Source of the DNA: a virus
DNA: 61,377 nt
Reading direction: 5' to 3' (one strand)
IMG/VR virus record: IMGVR_UViG_3300046665_000482
Span: 1 to 61,377 of that record
The notes below the pieces were generated by a model. That model ran no database searches. It saw only the letters and a program-made list of their open reading frames with translations, and was not told the DNA's origin. Of this stretch, positions 18,401 to 25,887 are shown one piece after another (position 1 is the stretch's first letter; the number at the start of each line of letters is the position of its first letter). The position numbers and the translations under genes are program-made.

Positions 18401-19524
18401 TTTAAGTTTGCGATTTGAGGCGCTGCTGTTTGATTAGCGCTTTTCTGAACTTCATTGTAGGCATCTAAATTTGCTTTTAACTGCGTAAGCTTGGTTGTAA
18501 ATGTGCCTAACTGAGATATGTAATCAATGATAGGGCCCGCAGCAAATGCAAGTAACCCGGCCAATCCAACACCCGGCAACATCCCTGCGATTAACTTTAA
18601 CCCGCCCCAAGCTTTAGTTAAGTAATTACCAACATTACGTTGTGACCGGCCAGTTGACTTTTCCAATGCAAGAACCTGATCATTCAACCGTCCTAACACG
18701 CCGTTCAATCTCCCGCCTGCAGGTGATTCTCGTTCAGCCACTGACATACGATCAAATACCGTTTGAAGCCTTATAAGTGCTGCCCGGCGTTGCTCCAATG
18801 AACCTTTGGCGTTGTTCATTTCGCGGACATTGTTCTTAAGTTCTTTAGTCGCTTGCTGCTGGTTATATTTTTCTTCAGCAAGTAAGAAAGCCTGCTGTTT
18901 CTTTGTTAATCCGGCCTTTTTCTCTATAGCATCCGTTTCGGCAATTGCTTTTCCTGAAGCAGTAGCACTATTTGCCAAAGCCGCCTGAGCTAAGTTCTGC
19001 TCATTTAAAGTGCTGGTAATTTCTTTTGAACCGTTAAGTGCATTATTATATGCATCAATCTCAGCTTGGGAATTGGAAAGCTGAGCTGGCTTCTTTACCA
19101 ATGCTTGCGCAGCTATTTCCTTCTGGACCCTTGCCTGTTCTTTTGCCGCTAATGATGCCTCAGCAGCCATTTGCTTTGTCAACGCTATAGCTTCTAGCTT
19201 TTCTTTTTTCTCGGCAGCAGCAGCAGCTTGCTTAATTTGCCTTTCTTCTCGCAAAGCCGCTTGCAAAGCTAATGATGCGCTTTTATCTGCAGCAGCTTGC
19301 GCCTGTTTTTGTTTAGCTAAATCAAGAGCATCCTGCTTTATCTTTAAAATGCCAGCTTGATATTCTGTCAGCGGTTTTGTATCAAATGCTTTCCCTGATG
19401 ACGAACTAACGCCTCCAATGGATGCCAACTCTTTTTTAAGTAATTGAGCGGCTTTAATGGCTTCTGCCACATTCAGCTTAGCGGTTAGGCTTAACCCTTT
19501 ACCGCCCGTTGTTGTCTTTGCCAT
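15406..19524 (-). CDS. Tail tape measure protein
   Basis: This is the largest gene of the element (1372 aa). Long Ala/Lys/Gln-rich coiled coils cover about 50-310 and 400-900. Hydrophobic segments occur near 310-335 (GLKLIAGMLPGVGLAGLLA) and in the Ala-rich stretch near 1000-1065. Tape measure proteins set tail length and help deliver DNA through the envelope. At about 0.15 nm per residue the tail would be near 200 nm (family rule, not measured). It directly follows the tail chaperone genes and a small gene. Confidence 0.92.
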   Translation of the reverse strand: MAKTTTGGKGLSLTAKLNVAEAIKAAQLLKKELASIGGVSSSSGKAFDTKPLTEYQAGILKIKQDALDLAKQKQAQAAADKSASLALQAALREERQIKQAAAAAEKKEKLEAIALTKQMAAEASLAAKEQARVQKEIAAQALVKKPAQLSNSQAEIDAYNNALNGSKEITSTLNEQNLAQAALANSATASGKAIAETDAIEKKAGLTKKQQAFLLAEEKYNQQQATKELKNNVREMNNAKGSLEQRRAALIRLQTVFDRMSVAERESPAGGRLNGVLGRLNDQVLALEKSTGRSQRNVGNYLTKAWGGLKLIAGMLPGVGLAGLLAFAAGPIIDYISQLGTFTTKLTQLKANLDAYNEVQKSANQTAAPQIANLKILYGVATDVNNAMKDRLAAALELKKEFPNEFANTSSLKIINGELSKSYDLVTASILEQAKAKAAANKITEIEAKKQDAEFQKEKINNARNNQLADYSKFQKQNKINFENGSSTLKPGSIQDLANIKNIKNDASEAYKVQNDLIKILDGQEAFVTKYAGGGKKIAAAIEGNTNLIKEPVKNFQSLLTNIEQKADADNLQAALQAKLNALAPNDKQRADLEGKLKQVELILKKYSPKVSDNNPKVDTALNARNSLQQKIDELTKKGTNKQLEADEQELESVRDKYRKMQEEAVKFNNNPENKKKGLRVDGGGLIRAQDRELVALRDRQGTGKLKVTLDSQKKLYDDFEAYKNEVGEENAKKRYAGLIDTDKTYLQSLKAQEQALVSTDEKAKGGFDVDTEGNKLKLAELNKRIADETNAERGKYDTLLKQLQSYQDQAKILTANYAKDQAEIAKNPLNLNADQLAEQYRILKDNFDKKISGLSVSELTDSVDWSNLFSNLDDLAVGDIEKLLSTIEGKFKDLSKKLTPIDLAATRKKLQEARDILIKDNPFKQLGLAIRTIFSDGADSSKKSAVEIKADWNNLAHATSGAFKFVNDAVESCDILKDAIGEVGTTALSSLSAIAQAGIATATAVSAASTAAAATAVATSAAIKTAEKASVILAVISLALVVVQAIASVFKSIFNAGDKRIEKTIQGYQDQLEALDKGFKQLERDVQRSVGESFYTDSLKEIENLNKQQALLQQQLDAERGKKHADQGKINSYQDKLNEIPNQIADIQQSITDMLVQTTFKDLSSSLADAFTDAFASGEDSLAKLNEAFNGVIANAVKKGLELKFLQPVVDGFIKDFAAYMNGNGNSAIGFDFNKYKDMLQVAGDSFTAGLEPFKDFFKPTDASSSSGSALNNSIKSITSDEANALEGIQRGQYDLTKQMLTGQTVGNTLLTGLGKSIGDIFNIATANLAHNAATAANTANTVVELKNAVVELKAINKNTTPGSMRGAGLG

Positions 19525-20036
19525 TAGTAAGTTGCTTTATTCTTGTTTACAATTTTAACAGTTGCCTTGTCTTGGCTGGTATGGGTTACCGCGGCGCATC
19601 CATACACGTTGATGAGTAATTTGCAGTTGTCGGAGGCAGTTATTGAAAGGTTGGTAGAATCAAAGCAATCAATAATTACGAATGCATTTCCGGTTACCTG
19701 TACATTGGCACTAGATTGGTCTTTGATGAAGATTTCAGAAACAGAGTATCCCCCTATGGTAATCTCACCGGAGCTGGCCCCCAGTAGTACCACAAATGGC
19801 TTATCATAAATTTCAACTTCTGTATCTAAGTAAATGCCATGCTTTCCAAGTTCAACTCCTCCTAACCGAAGTAAATCAGTGTTTGAAGGAAAGTTATTTT
19901 TTAAGCAAAAGTCAATGCCAGCCACATACATTTTAAGCAGGTCCTGCACATCACAAGCCTGTGAAATTTGCACTGCCCACTCTTTACAGATACCCGCCAG
20001 CAAAGCTTTATGAAGTATGTATTTATTTATTTCCAT
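19524..20036 (-). CDS. Conserved hypothetical tail-module protein
   Basis: The 170-aa product has a helical N half (about 1-65) and a beta-rich C half with regularly spaced strands (about 85-165, for example GEITIGGYSVSEIFI). It sits between the tail chaperone pair and the tape measure and overlaps the tape measure start by 1 bp. I do not recognise a family. The position suggests tail assembly. Confidence 0.6.
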   Translation of the reverse strand: MEINKYILHKALLAGICKEWAVQISQACDVQDLLKMYVAGIDFCLKNNFPSNTDLLRLGGVELGKHGIYLDTEVEIYDKPFVVLLGASSGEITIGGYSVSEIFIKDQSSANVQVTGNAFVIIDCFDSTNLSITASDNCKLLINVYGCAAVTHTSQDKATVKIVNKNKATY

Positions 20037-20043
20037 TAGTTAT

Positions 20044-20295
20044 TTAAAATATATCATCTGAATCCTTAACCTCAATTGGTTCTTCTTTAGGCTTACCGTC
20101 ATATCTTGGTATAGATGCCATGTATAACATGAAGTTTGTCCAGGTCATCGTATTAATAAAATCTGGAGGCCACCGAAAATATTTCATTGCAGAACCTATA
20201 CTGCTGTGTGGGAGGCTATCTACTCTCTCCCGTCTAACGGACTTGTCTCTGGTATCAGGATCTTTGCTGTCCCGTTCATTAAGACAATAGAAGTC
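20044..20295 (-). CDS. T-like extension of the tail assembly chaperone (-1 frame)
   Basis: The frame is open without a stop from the slippery site at 20295-20301 to TAA at 20044-20046 (83 codons). It includes DSLPHSSIGSAMKYFRWPP and ends in an acidic tail. A -1 shift on the upstream gene would give a 234-aa fusion, as gpG-T in lambda. A 47-aa product could also start at ATG 20187. It lies between the G-like gene and the tape measure module, exactly where T domains occur; by analogy it would recruit the tape measure protein. Confidence 0.7.
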   Translation of the reverse strand, partial: DFYCLNERDSKDPDTRDKSVRRERVDSLPHSSIGSAMKYFRWPPDFINTMTWTNFMLYMASIPRYDGKPKEEPIEVKDSDDIF

Positions 20296-20747
20296 AAAAA
20301 AGACTGCATATTTGCTGCTTGTAGTGATAGAGTTAGCAAATTCGCAATATCTAAATTGTCCAGATTTCGTTCAAGAAAAGTGATAAGTTCTTCATCTGGT
20401 TCTTTATAGTTGTTTTGAATGGCCGAAGCGATAATATATATCATCTTAGGCAGATGTTCAGGCACATAGGCAAGCATTGATGTTTCATCCTCGAACAAAT
20501 CAGTGGGTAATGTTACAGCCATACCAGCAATTCTATACTGGTTTACTGCCACACACGGATATACTTGAAAATTACGTTCAGTTTCTGGTTGCTCCGGATC
20601 AGGCAAAGGCTTTCTCCTTAAGCTATCCCATCTGCTTTGTTTAGGCATAATAGGAGCGTCCACGCATCTTACCTTCACAGTAAACTCATATATCATCTTG
20701 CCGGTTAAAGCATCCGTAACCCCTTTTATTATAAGATTGTCTTCCAT
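20220..20747 (-). CDS. Tail assembly chaperone (gpG-like)
   Basis: The 175-aa product lies between the tail tube and tape measure genes. It begins with a beta segment and is helical from about 85 on (KMIYIIASAIQNN, LITFLERNLDNLDI). Codons 150-151 form part of the heptamer T_TTT_TTG, and only 24 codons follow before the stop. This fits a gene whose C-terminus is replaced by frameshifting. The family coats the tape measure protein while the tail tube polymerises. Confidence 0.75.
   Translation of the reverse strand: MEDNLIIKGVTDALTGKMIYEFTVKVRCVDAPIMPKQSRWDSLRRKPLPDPEQPETERNFQVYPCVAVNQYRIAGMAVTLPTDLFEDETSMLAYVPEHLPKMIYIIASAIQNNYKEPDEELITFLERNLDNLDIANLLTLSLQAANMQSFLTSIVLMNGTAKILIPETSPLDGRE
20295..20301 (-). 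promoter_or_regulatory. Slippery heptamer for -1 ribosomal frameshift
   Basis: On the minus strand the bases read T TTT TTG with codon boundaries exactly in the X_XXY_YYZ register of the G-like gene (codons 150-151). The -1 frame is open from here for 83 codons. Confidence 0.7.
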
Positions 20748-20762
20748 GTACGTTTGTTAAGA

Positions 20763-20796
20763 TAAAAGGCGCAATGTTTAATGTTTGCGCCTTTTA
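20763..20796. terminator. Hairpin between the tail-tube operon part and the chaperones
   Basis: TAAAAGGCGCAA and TTGCGCCTTTTA form a 12-bp stem with a 10-nt loop. T runs lie inside both arms, so it may terminate in either direction. Partial termination here would lower expression of genes after the abundant tail-tube gene. Confidence 0.65.
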
Positions 20797-20798
20797 TG

Positions 20799-20987
20799 TT
20801 ACTTGTTCTTTATTTTCCCGGCCTTAATGGGTTGCTCCTCGGATTCATTAATTATTTCTAACAGCCCAGTGCCTTCTTTTCCGTGTCGCTTCGCTAAGTC
20901 TTCCGGTACTTCAACCTCGGCTCCTTTTAAGTAATGGGTCTTTGTCTGCTCAGCAAATAAGGCCTCTAGGAATTTAACCTTTACCAT
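20799..20987 (-). CDS. Small hypothetical tail-module protein
   Basis: The 62-aa, Lys/Glu-rich product starts MVKVKFLEALFAEQ and ends KAGKIKNK. It follows the tail-tube gene by 19 bp and precedes the hairpin at 20763-20796. The family is not recognised, but similarly placed short proteins are common in this phage group. Confidence 0.6.
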   Translation of the reverse strand: MVKVKFLEALFAEQTKTHYLKGAEVEVPEDLAKRHGKEGTGLLEIINESEEQPIKAGKIKNK

Positions 20988-21006
20988 AATAAAATCCTCT
21001 CTTCGT

Positions 21007-21573
21007 TTATGGTGTAGTTGAATCGATTACAGCACCTGAATCAGTTACCCAGGTTTTTACTGAGATTGCATCTTTGTTAGATGTGGTTGTTTTGAAAGAA
21101 CCAACTTTTCCGGTTAGTAATAACTGCTGTAAAGCTGTTTTTGAAAGGTTATTTACAATTGAAGTAGTAAACCTAACGTTAGGGATAATGATGATCTGTT
21201 TACGAGCATCTTTCATTGAACGAGTTGTTATGCGAACGGCCAGATTTGCCACCTTGCGGCTTGCCAACATTGTTGTTTTAGAAGTGGCTGCTACATATTC
21301 TTGATCAAACAACATTGCCATAATTGTAGGATGATGCTGTAATAAACCAAATACGATTGTATCGGCTTCACCTGGTGTGTAGAATGTAACAAAAGATACT
21401 TCTTTATCTTCCGGTACCAAGTCGGTTTCCGTATCTGCATTACGCGTATAAAGCACACTGTCCGGGGCTACATATTCAGCTTCCACCCAAGTGATGCCCG
21501 AAATGCCTGCCTCTGTAAATACTGCGGGAGCTAAATCAATTTGCTCTACCCCGCCAACTGCGTATGTTGCCAT
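21007..21573 (-). CDS. Major tail (tube) protein
   Basis: The 188-aa beta-rich product (VSFVTFYTPGEADTIVF, KQIIIIPNVRFTTSIV) is placed after the tail-completion genes and before the chaperones. Length and order are those of the tail-tube subunit that stacks as hexameric rings in siphoviruses. No catalytic motif is expected. Confidence 0.75.
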   Translation of the reverse strand: MATYAVGGVEQIDLAPAVFTEAGISGITWVEAEYVAPDSVLYTRNADTETDLVPEDKEVSFVTFYTPGEADTIVFGLLQHHPTIMAMLFDQEYVAATSKTTMLASRKVANLAVRITTRSMKDARKQIIIIPNVRFTTSIVNNLSKTALQQLLLTGKVGSFKTTTSNKDAISVKTWVTDSGAVIDSTTP

Positions 21574-21616
21574 AATTTATTTGGTTTTAATGCCCCCTTT
21601 CGGTTACGGGCGGTTT

Positions 21617-22042
21617 TTAAATGTTTTTATAATTTGTTTGCATTGAGTAATATTTGAACCCAATATTTATGAACCATGTCCCATCAGTATCTTGATACAC
21701 GTTACCTGATTCTTCAATTTCTGTTCTGAATGTTGCCTTGAATTGAGTATCTAAATAAGGCGTTACCGCTTTACATATCGTATTCATCTTGGCATAATCA
21801 GGATACTGTTGTGTTCCCCCGTTGCCGCTAGCTATAATAAGAGCCGGCACATATATATTGACATTGCCGAATCCTATTTGAATTGCTGTATTTGAAATTG
21901 AATTGCAGTTAACAACAATATCAGTTTTGGTGCTATTATTCAGCCTCTGATTTGACCATATCTTGCCATCAATTAAACCTGTTATAGCCTGGATATTAAT
22001 CAGTGACCTTACATCGGTAACTACGTCTAAACCATCTTTCAT
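21617..22042 (-). CDS. Tail completion / terminator protein
   Basis: The 141-aa product is in the conserved slot before the tail-tube gene. It has an N-terminal helix-rich start (DVRSLINIQAITGLIDGKIW) and a beta-sheet core with IGFGNVNIYVPALII and GTWFINIGFKYYS, as in gpU/gp17-like proteins that cap the tail end. It overlaps the upstream gene by 4 bp. Confidence 0.6.
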   Translation of the reverse strand: MKDGLDVVTDVRSLINIQAITGLIDGKIWSNQRLNNSTKTDIVVNCNSISNTAIQIGFGNVNIYVPALIIASGNGGTQQYPDYAKMNTICKAVTPYLDTQFKATFRTEIEESGNVYQDTDGTWFINIGFKYYSMQTNYKNI

Positions 22043-22482
22043 CCTAATAGCTGTGTTAATTCAGTTTCGAATTTGGCACTAGATGATTGGATAACATCGT
22101 AACCTTTTGCTTTCACAAATGAGGCATAATCTTCTCCAGCTACTAATACCAATACTATCCCGTCTCCATGATCGCCATATATAGCCAGCGTTTCAGCCAG
22201 TTCACGCCCTTTAGCTTCGCCTGATGTTCCGCCTTTGATTGATGGAAAATAGCTTTCAACTACTTTGTTCTCATACATCAGGCAGTAACCAATTGAGCTG
22301 CGTAAGTTCCAGGTAATGTTACCAAAGCCACCTTCAGATTTTGTTTTGGCCCTTGCCCTCGTTGTGAATTCACGGCCTTTCTCCCTGAATGTTTCCACCA
22401 GTTCATCAAACCATTCATTCACATCTTCCATGATCCAGTTTTCCAAATCCTTTTCTGAGAAATCAGCGCTAATGCTAAACAT
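22039..22482 (-). CDS. HK97 gp10-like head-tail / tail completion protein
   Basis: The 147-aa product resembles the gp10-like family: an amphipathic N helix (LENWIMEDVNEWFDELVETF), an Arg/Lys-rich RARAKTKSEGG stretch, and a C-terminal YASFVKAKGYDVI motif. Proteins of this family join the tail to the head. It overlaps both neighbours by a few bases, consistent with coupled translation. Confidence 0.7.
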   Translation of the reverse strand: MFSISADFSEKDLENWIMEDVNEWFDELVETFREKGREFTTRARAKTKSEGGFGNITWNLRSSIGYCLMYENKVVESYFPSIKGGTSGEAKGRELAETLAIYGDHGDGIVLVLVAGEDYASFVKAKGYDVIQSSSAKFETELTQLLG

Positions 22483-22786
22483 CTATCCTCCAGCTTAATT
22501 GTCCTTTATAAATGTCCCTTGCAATTCCCGTGAAATGACCGGGGATATCTAATGTTTGGCCTACTAACGGCAATTCGCTACCTGGGTCTAACCTGATCCG
22601 CCCTATCTGCCTGGTTACCGAGTTATCCTCGTTCTTAAACTCCTTTATGCCACCTAAATGAAAGTGACAGGGGATTGACTTAGCCTCGCCCGGCGTTCTA
22701 GGTAATGGATAACCAGTATTAGGGTCTTCACCTCCCGGCGTTCCAGCGGTTGTCCAGTTCATAATATGCGGCCTTAAGACTACCAT
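22475..22786 (-). CDS. Head closure protein, putative
   Basis: The 103-aa small beta-barrel-like product (GRIRLDPGSELPLVGQTLDI, IARDIYKGQLSWRI) is in the slot of SPP1 gp16-type stoppers that hold DNA in the head. A later ATG at 22762 is possible. The assignment is by position and size. Confidence 0.55.
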   Translation of the reverse strand: MVVLRPHIMNWTTAGTPGGEDPNTGYPLPRTPGEAKSIPCHFHLGGIKEFKNEDNSVTRQIGRIRLDPGSELPLVGQTLDIPGHFTGIARDIYKGQLSWRIDV

Positions 22787-23097
22787 ATAAAAACCTGTTT
22801 AACTGTTGGTTTAGCCGGAGCAAATACATCAGGTATACCCCACTGACTACATAATGCAGAGTAGACTTTCAGTAGCACATCCCTTTGAGGTAGCTTGATG
22901 TAAACATCGTCCTCAGTGACATCAGCACTCGTGATCAATGTGAAAAGAAGCCCCGCCATGCACACACCAACGGCCTTTGCATCTTCTTTTGCGTATGGAT
23001 CGGACCCGGTTAGGTCTCCATCAATTAACGCTTTCTCGATCGCAGTGTCAGGCAAAGGAAAGTTTACGGTACTGGTTAGGGCTTCTTTTATGGTCAT
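22780..23097 (-). CDS. Head-tail connector, DUF6706-like
   Basis: The 105-aa mainly helical product starts MTIKEALTSTVNFPLPDTAI and contains the pattern DVTEDDVYIKLPQRDVLLKV. It resembles DUF6706-type connector proteins of Bacteroidota phages, which occupy the adaptor position between portal and stopper. It overlaps the next gene by 7 bp. Confidence 0.6.
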   Translation of the reverse strand: MTIKEALTSTVNFPLPDTAIEKALIDGDLTGSDPYAKEDAKAVGVCMAGLLFTLITSADVTEDDVYIKLPQRDVLLKVYSALCSQWGIPDVFAPAKPTVKQVFIW

Positions 23098-23110
23098 ATC
23101 AGCAGGGTAC

Positions 23111-23434
23111 TTATATAGCCTCGATTAATCCACGGTTTACTAAGTCAGCTTTACGCTCGTCATCTAAATGACTTACATCTTCGCCAACTTCATAAAGCTT
23201 CTCCCAGTTGTTTTTATCTCTGAATTGAGTTAATACAACGTGGCCTTTGGCTTCTGGTTCAGGTTCAGGCTCGGCAGTAATAGCATCGTATATCTGATCA
23301 ATCTGCTCAACGGAATATCCTTTTTCATCAGCAGCTAATGCATCTTTAACTTCAGCCTCGGCCTGGCCATCTGAGTGAAGCGAGCCGTAAGCTTTTACGG
23401 CCGCTTTTAATGAGTTTTTATTAAATTTTTCCAT
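23111..23434 (-). CDS. Hypothetical protein between capsid and connector
   Basis: The 107-aa acidic product has a Pro/Glu repeat (EPEPEPEA) near residue 55-62. The C-terminal half (RDKNNWEKLYEVGEDVSHLD) looks like a small folded domain related to the Rho/FI-like head-tail proteins found here in other phages. It shares one base with the capsid gene stop. Confidence 0.55.
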   Translation of the reverse strand: MEKFNKNSLKAAVKAYGSLHSDGQAEAEVKDALAADEKGYSVEQIDQIYDAITAEPEPEPEAKGHVVLTQFRDKNNWEKLYEVGEDVSHLDDERKADLVNRGLIEAI

Positions 23435-24528
23435 TATGCTTGAACAGTTTTAGAATCTAGCAAATAGATTTCGTCAACATTGTTGATTACCGGCAAAGCA
23501 AGAGCCTGAGAGCTTGTAAACTCCTTCAATGGATCAACCTTATGATATTTAGATACTAGGATGAATTGATCCGCTACCTGATAGCTAACCGCCTTGTTAG
23601 GGTGATTCATTTCAGCTAAAGTTCCCCATGTTAATGATCCAACTTCTTCAGTAGTTAAGAATACAACTGAACCTTCTTGCCATGGCTTAACATTAGTTTT
23701 CACTCCGTCACGCTCAAGCTTTACTGTACGGTTAACAACCTTTAAGTTCCATCCAAACTGACCTAAAATAAATGCCTGAGCTTGCTCCATATTCGGCGTA
23801 GGTAAAACGGCGCCTGTATTCACTGCAATTCCTAAGCTACCAGCATAAGCCTGCTTCAACTCAGTAGATTTAAGCATGTTATTAAAGGCGAATGAGTCAA
23901 GCATTACGGTAGTGATAGTATTACCATCTGCATCAGCTTTGTCTTTCACTTTGTTAAAGTCAGTTATGGGCGTGCCAGTTGCACCAGCAGACCAAACAAC
24001 CGCTACACCAAACTTATTTTCAGCTTTGTAACCGAAATCTATACGGATACCTAAACCAACATTGGCTGTATCTGCAATTAAGGTTACGCCACTCGATAAG
24101 GCTTGTAAGAACATCAGCTCGATCACTTCATAAATACCTGTGATACATTTTGCCGTATCTTGAAATAATTTCTGAACTATTGAGCTTTCCTGAGTGCCTG
24201 GGTTATTTGTTAAAATATCCAAATCAGTCATCGTGCGCTCATTCAAAGCTAATTTCATACCCAGCTTAGGTATATCGCCATCAGCCTTAGAAATAGTATC
24301 ACGTTTCTTTAATGGTAGCGGTGAATCCATTGCTACAACATCAGCCGCTACAGTTGAACCATCTACATTAATTGAATTCCATTTTAGAGTTGGAGAATAC
24401 TCTTTACGCAACATAGTCTTATGCAGATATGTGTCCGGTGTTTTTGTGCCGTTGATTTTCTCAACAACCTTCGCTACTAAGGGCTTAAAATACTTCGCTA
24501 CCCACGCGGTAAATAATGATGGTTCCAT
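23434..24528 (-). CDS. Major capsid protein
   Basis: The 364-aa product resembles the major capsid proteins of Bacteroidota siphoviruses (HK97 fold, gpE-like group). It has a long N-arm with LHKTMLRKEYSPTLKW, a helix-rich P domain around residues 120-170, and an A-domain stretch with ITTVMLDSFAFNNML. It lies directly after scaffold and decoration genes in transcription order. It forms the icosahedral shell. Confidence 0.82.
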   Translation of the reverse strand: MEPSLFTAWVAKYFKPLVAKVVEKINGTKTPDTYLHKTMLRKEYSPTLKWNSINVDGSTVAADVVAMDSPLPLKKRDTISKADGDIPKLGMKLALNERTMTDLDILTNNPGTQESSIVQKLFQDTAKCITGIYEVIELMFLQALSSGVTLIADTANVGLGIRIDFGYKAENKFGVAVVWSAGATGTPITDFNKVKDKADADGNTITTVMLDSFAFNNMLKSTELKQAYAGSLGIAVNTGAVLPTPNMEQAQAFILGQFGWNLKVVNRTVKLERDGVKTNVKPWQEGSVVFLTTEEVGSLTWGTLAEMNHPNKAVSYQVADQFILVSKYHKVDPLKEFTSSQALALPVINNVDEIYLLDSKTVQA

Positions 24529-24530
24529 AA

Positions 24531-24932
24531 TTAATCTGCTCTATATGTAATAAAAGGTTGAGCAGCTTTTACTGCCGTTAATACTGATGCAATTGTATAT
24601 TTCTGTGCATTTGGGTTTACAACACCTCTATCTATCAACCCTACAAAAGGCTTACTAGTTAGAACGGAAGCAACCGTAACGAATGGAGAAATAGTATGCA
24701 GTGATGGTAAGGTGCTGTAAGCTGTTCCTGATATTGGAAACGGCTTATAATTACCGGTTGCGGTTTCTTGGATGATAACGTGTCCCGCTGGTATGATATC
24801 AGGGGTAAAACCAGTTACATCTAAAGTAGCTCCGCCAACTTTACCGCTGATATACTCAACAATTACAATGGAATCGTTACCGGTATCCAGAGATGTTGCA
24901 GCGTTGTTTAAATTTGCTGTTGCTGTTGACAT
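24531..24932 (-). CDS. Head decoration protein, putative
   Basis: The 133-aa product has a beta pattern (GHVIIQETATGNYKPFPI, KPFVGLIDRGVV) like lambda gpD-type decoration proteins. It is 2 bp before the capsid gene, the typical position. Decoration trimers stabilise the expanded capsid. Confidence 0.6.
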   Translation of the reverse strand: MSTATANLNNAATSLDTGNDSIVIVEYISGKVGGATLDVTGFTPDIIPAGHVIIQETATGNYKPFPISGTAYSTLPSLHTISPFVTVASVLTSKPFVGLIDRGVVNPNAQKYTIASVLTAVKAAQPFITYRAD

Positions 24933-24949
24933 TTTTTGTTTTTTACTTG

Positions 24950-25624
24950 TTAAATAATTGCATCTGCTAAAGCTGATACCTCAGCGTCAGATGCTTCTTT
25001 TTTTGATGATGCACTTGCACCAGTACCACCCGTAGGTCTGTCGCCACCTAGCCCGCTGTTAGCCTCATCCTGGATAAATCCTTTAGCGTCCTCCGATGCA
25101 TCTGCCAAGTAATCCGAGAAGTCGGAATCATCCTTGAAGTTCATGCGATCGAAGTCCTTTAATGCTTTAGCTTTAAAAGCATCTGATGTGCCTTCCAGCG
25201 CTTTAGCGTACCGCTCTCTACGGGTATTAGTCACTTTTTCAGTACCAAAGGCGGCAATTGCTGCATCCTGTTTTTCTTGTTTCTCCATGATTAATCGTAG
25301 CATTTTTTCTACGTTCGTTTCATTTGGGTCAACATCTACAGGCGCTGGCTTCCCATCAGCTATTGCCTTCAATCGCGCCGTTTCTTTATCAGCTGCATCC
25401 TTAGCGGCTTTCCCAGCCTGATAATCATCGAACTTCTTCTGATCCTCGAAAGAATACAGAGCATTGCGCTCATTCAGTTTAGTATCGATTTCTTCGTCGG
25501 TTGCCTCGTCGGTTAAACCTGCTTTTGCAAGCTGGTCGCCGATAAGATCAATGGTTTTTTTAGATAGTGCCACGCCTGCGAACAATGCCTTCAGTCGTGT
25601 TGCTGTCTTAATTTTCAGTGACAT
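24950..25624 (-). CDS. Capsid scaffolding protein, putative
   Basis: The 224-aa product is highly charged, mostly helical, with a coiled coil around 65-120 and a Gly/Ser-rich linker near 195-208 before a short C-terminal helix. That architecture, and its place directly before decoration and capsid genes, is that of a scaffold that guides shell assembly and is then lost. No protease motif is seen. Confidence 0.65.
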   Translation of the reverse strand: MSLKIKTATRLKALFAGVALSKKTIDLIGDQLAKAGLTDEATDEEIDTKLNERNALYSFEDQKKFDDYQAGKAAKDAADKETARLKAIADGKPAPVDVDPNETNVEKMLRLIMEKQEKQDAAIAAFGTEKVTNTRRERYAKALEGTSDAFKAKALKDFDRMNFKDDSDFSDYLADASEDAKGFIQDEANSGLGGDRPTGGTGASASSKKEASDAEVSALADAII

Positions 25625-25887
25625 AATATTTTAGTTGGTTAATTGGAGACTGGCCCCTGTTTTTTTCGCTAAGTTGCAGCCGTTAATTACTCGTATACAC
25701 CTTGCGGTATGCACGAAATTACCCATGTGGCATGGGGATTGGAAGTTTAGGGGCTTACTTGGGTACGTTGGTAAGGGGTTATGGATTTAACCCGAATGGA
25801 GTCTAATGTTATTCGACATACCATCTAAATAAGTGTTTACAACTAAATTTTCAGTTTTAAAGGCAATGACTATCTTTAAGGCTGATT

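Noticed and set aside
25625-25887. Small leftward frame in the gap before the acyltransferase (about 25 codons)
   Set aside because: Very short, no ribosome site or coupling, and composition not coding-like.
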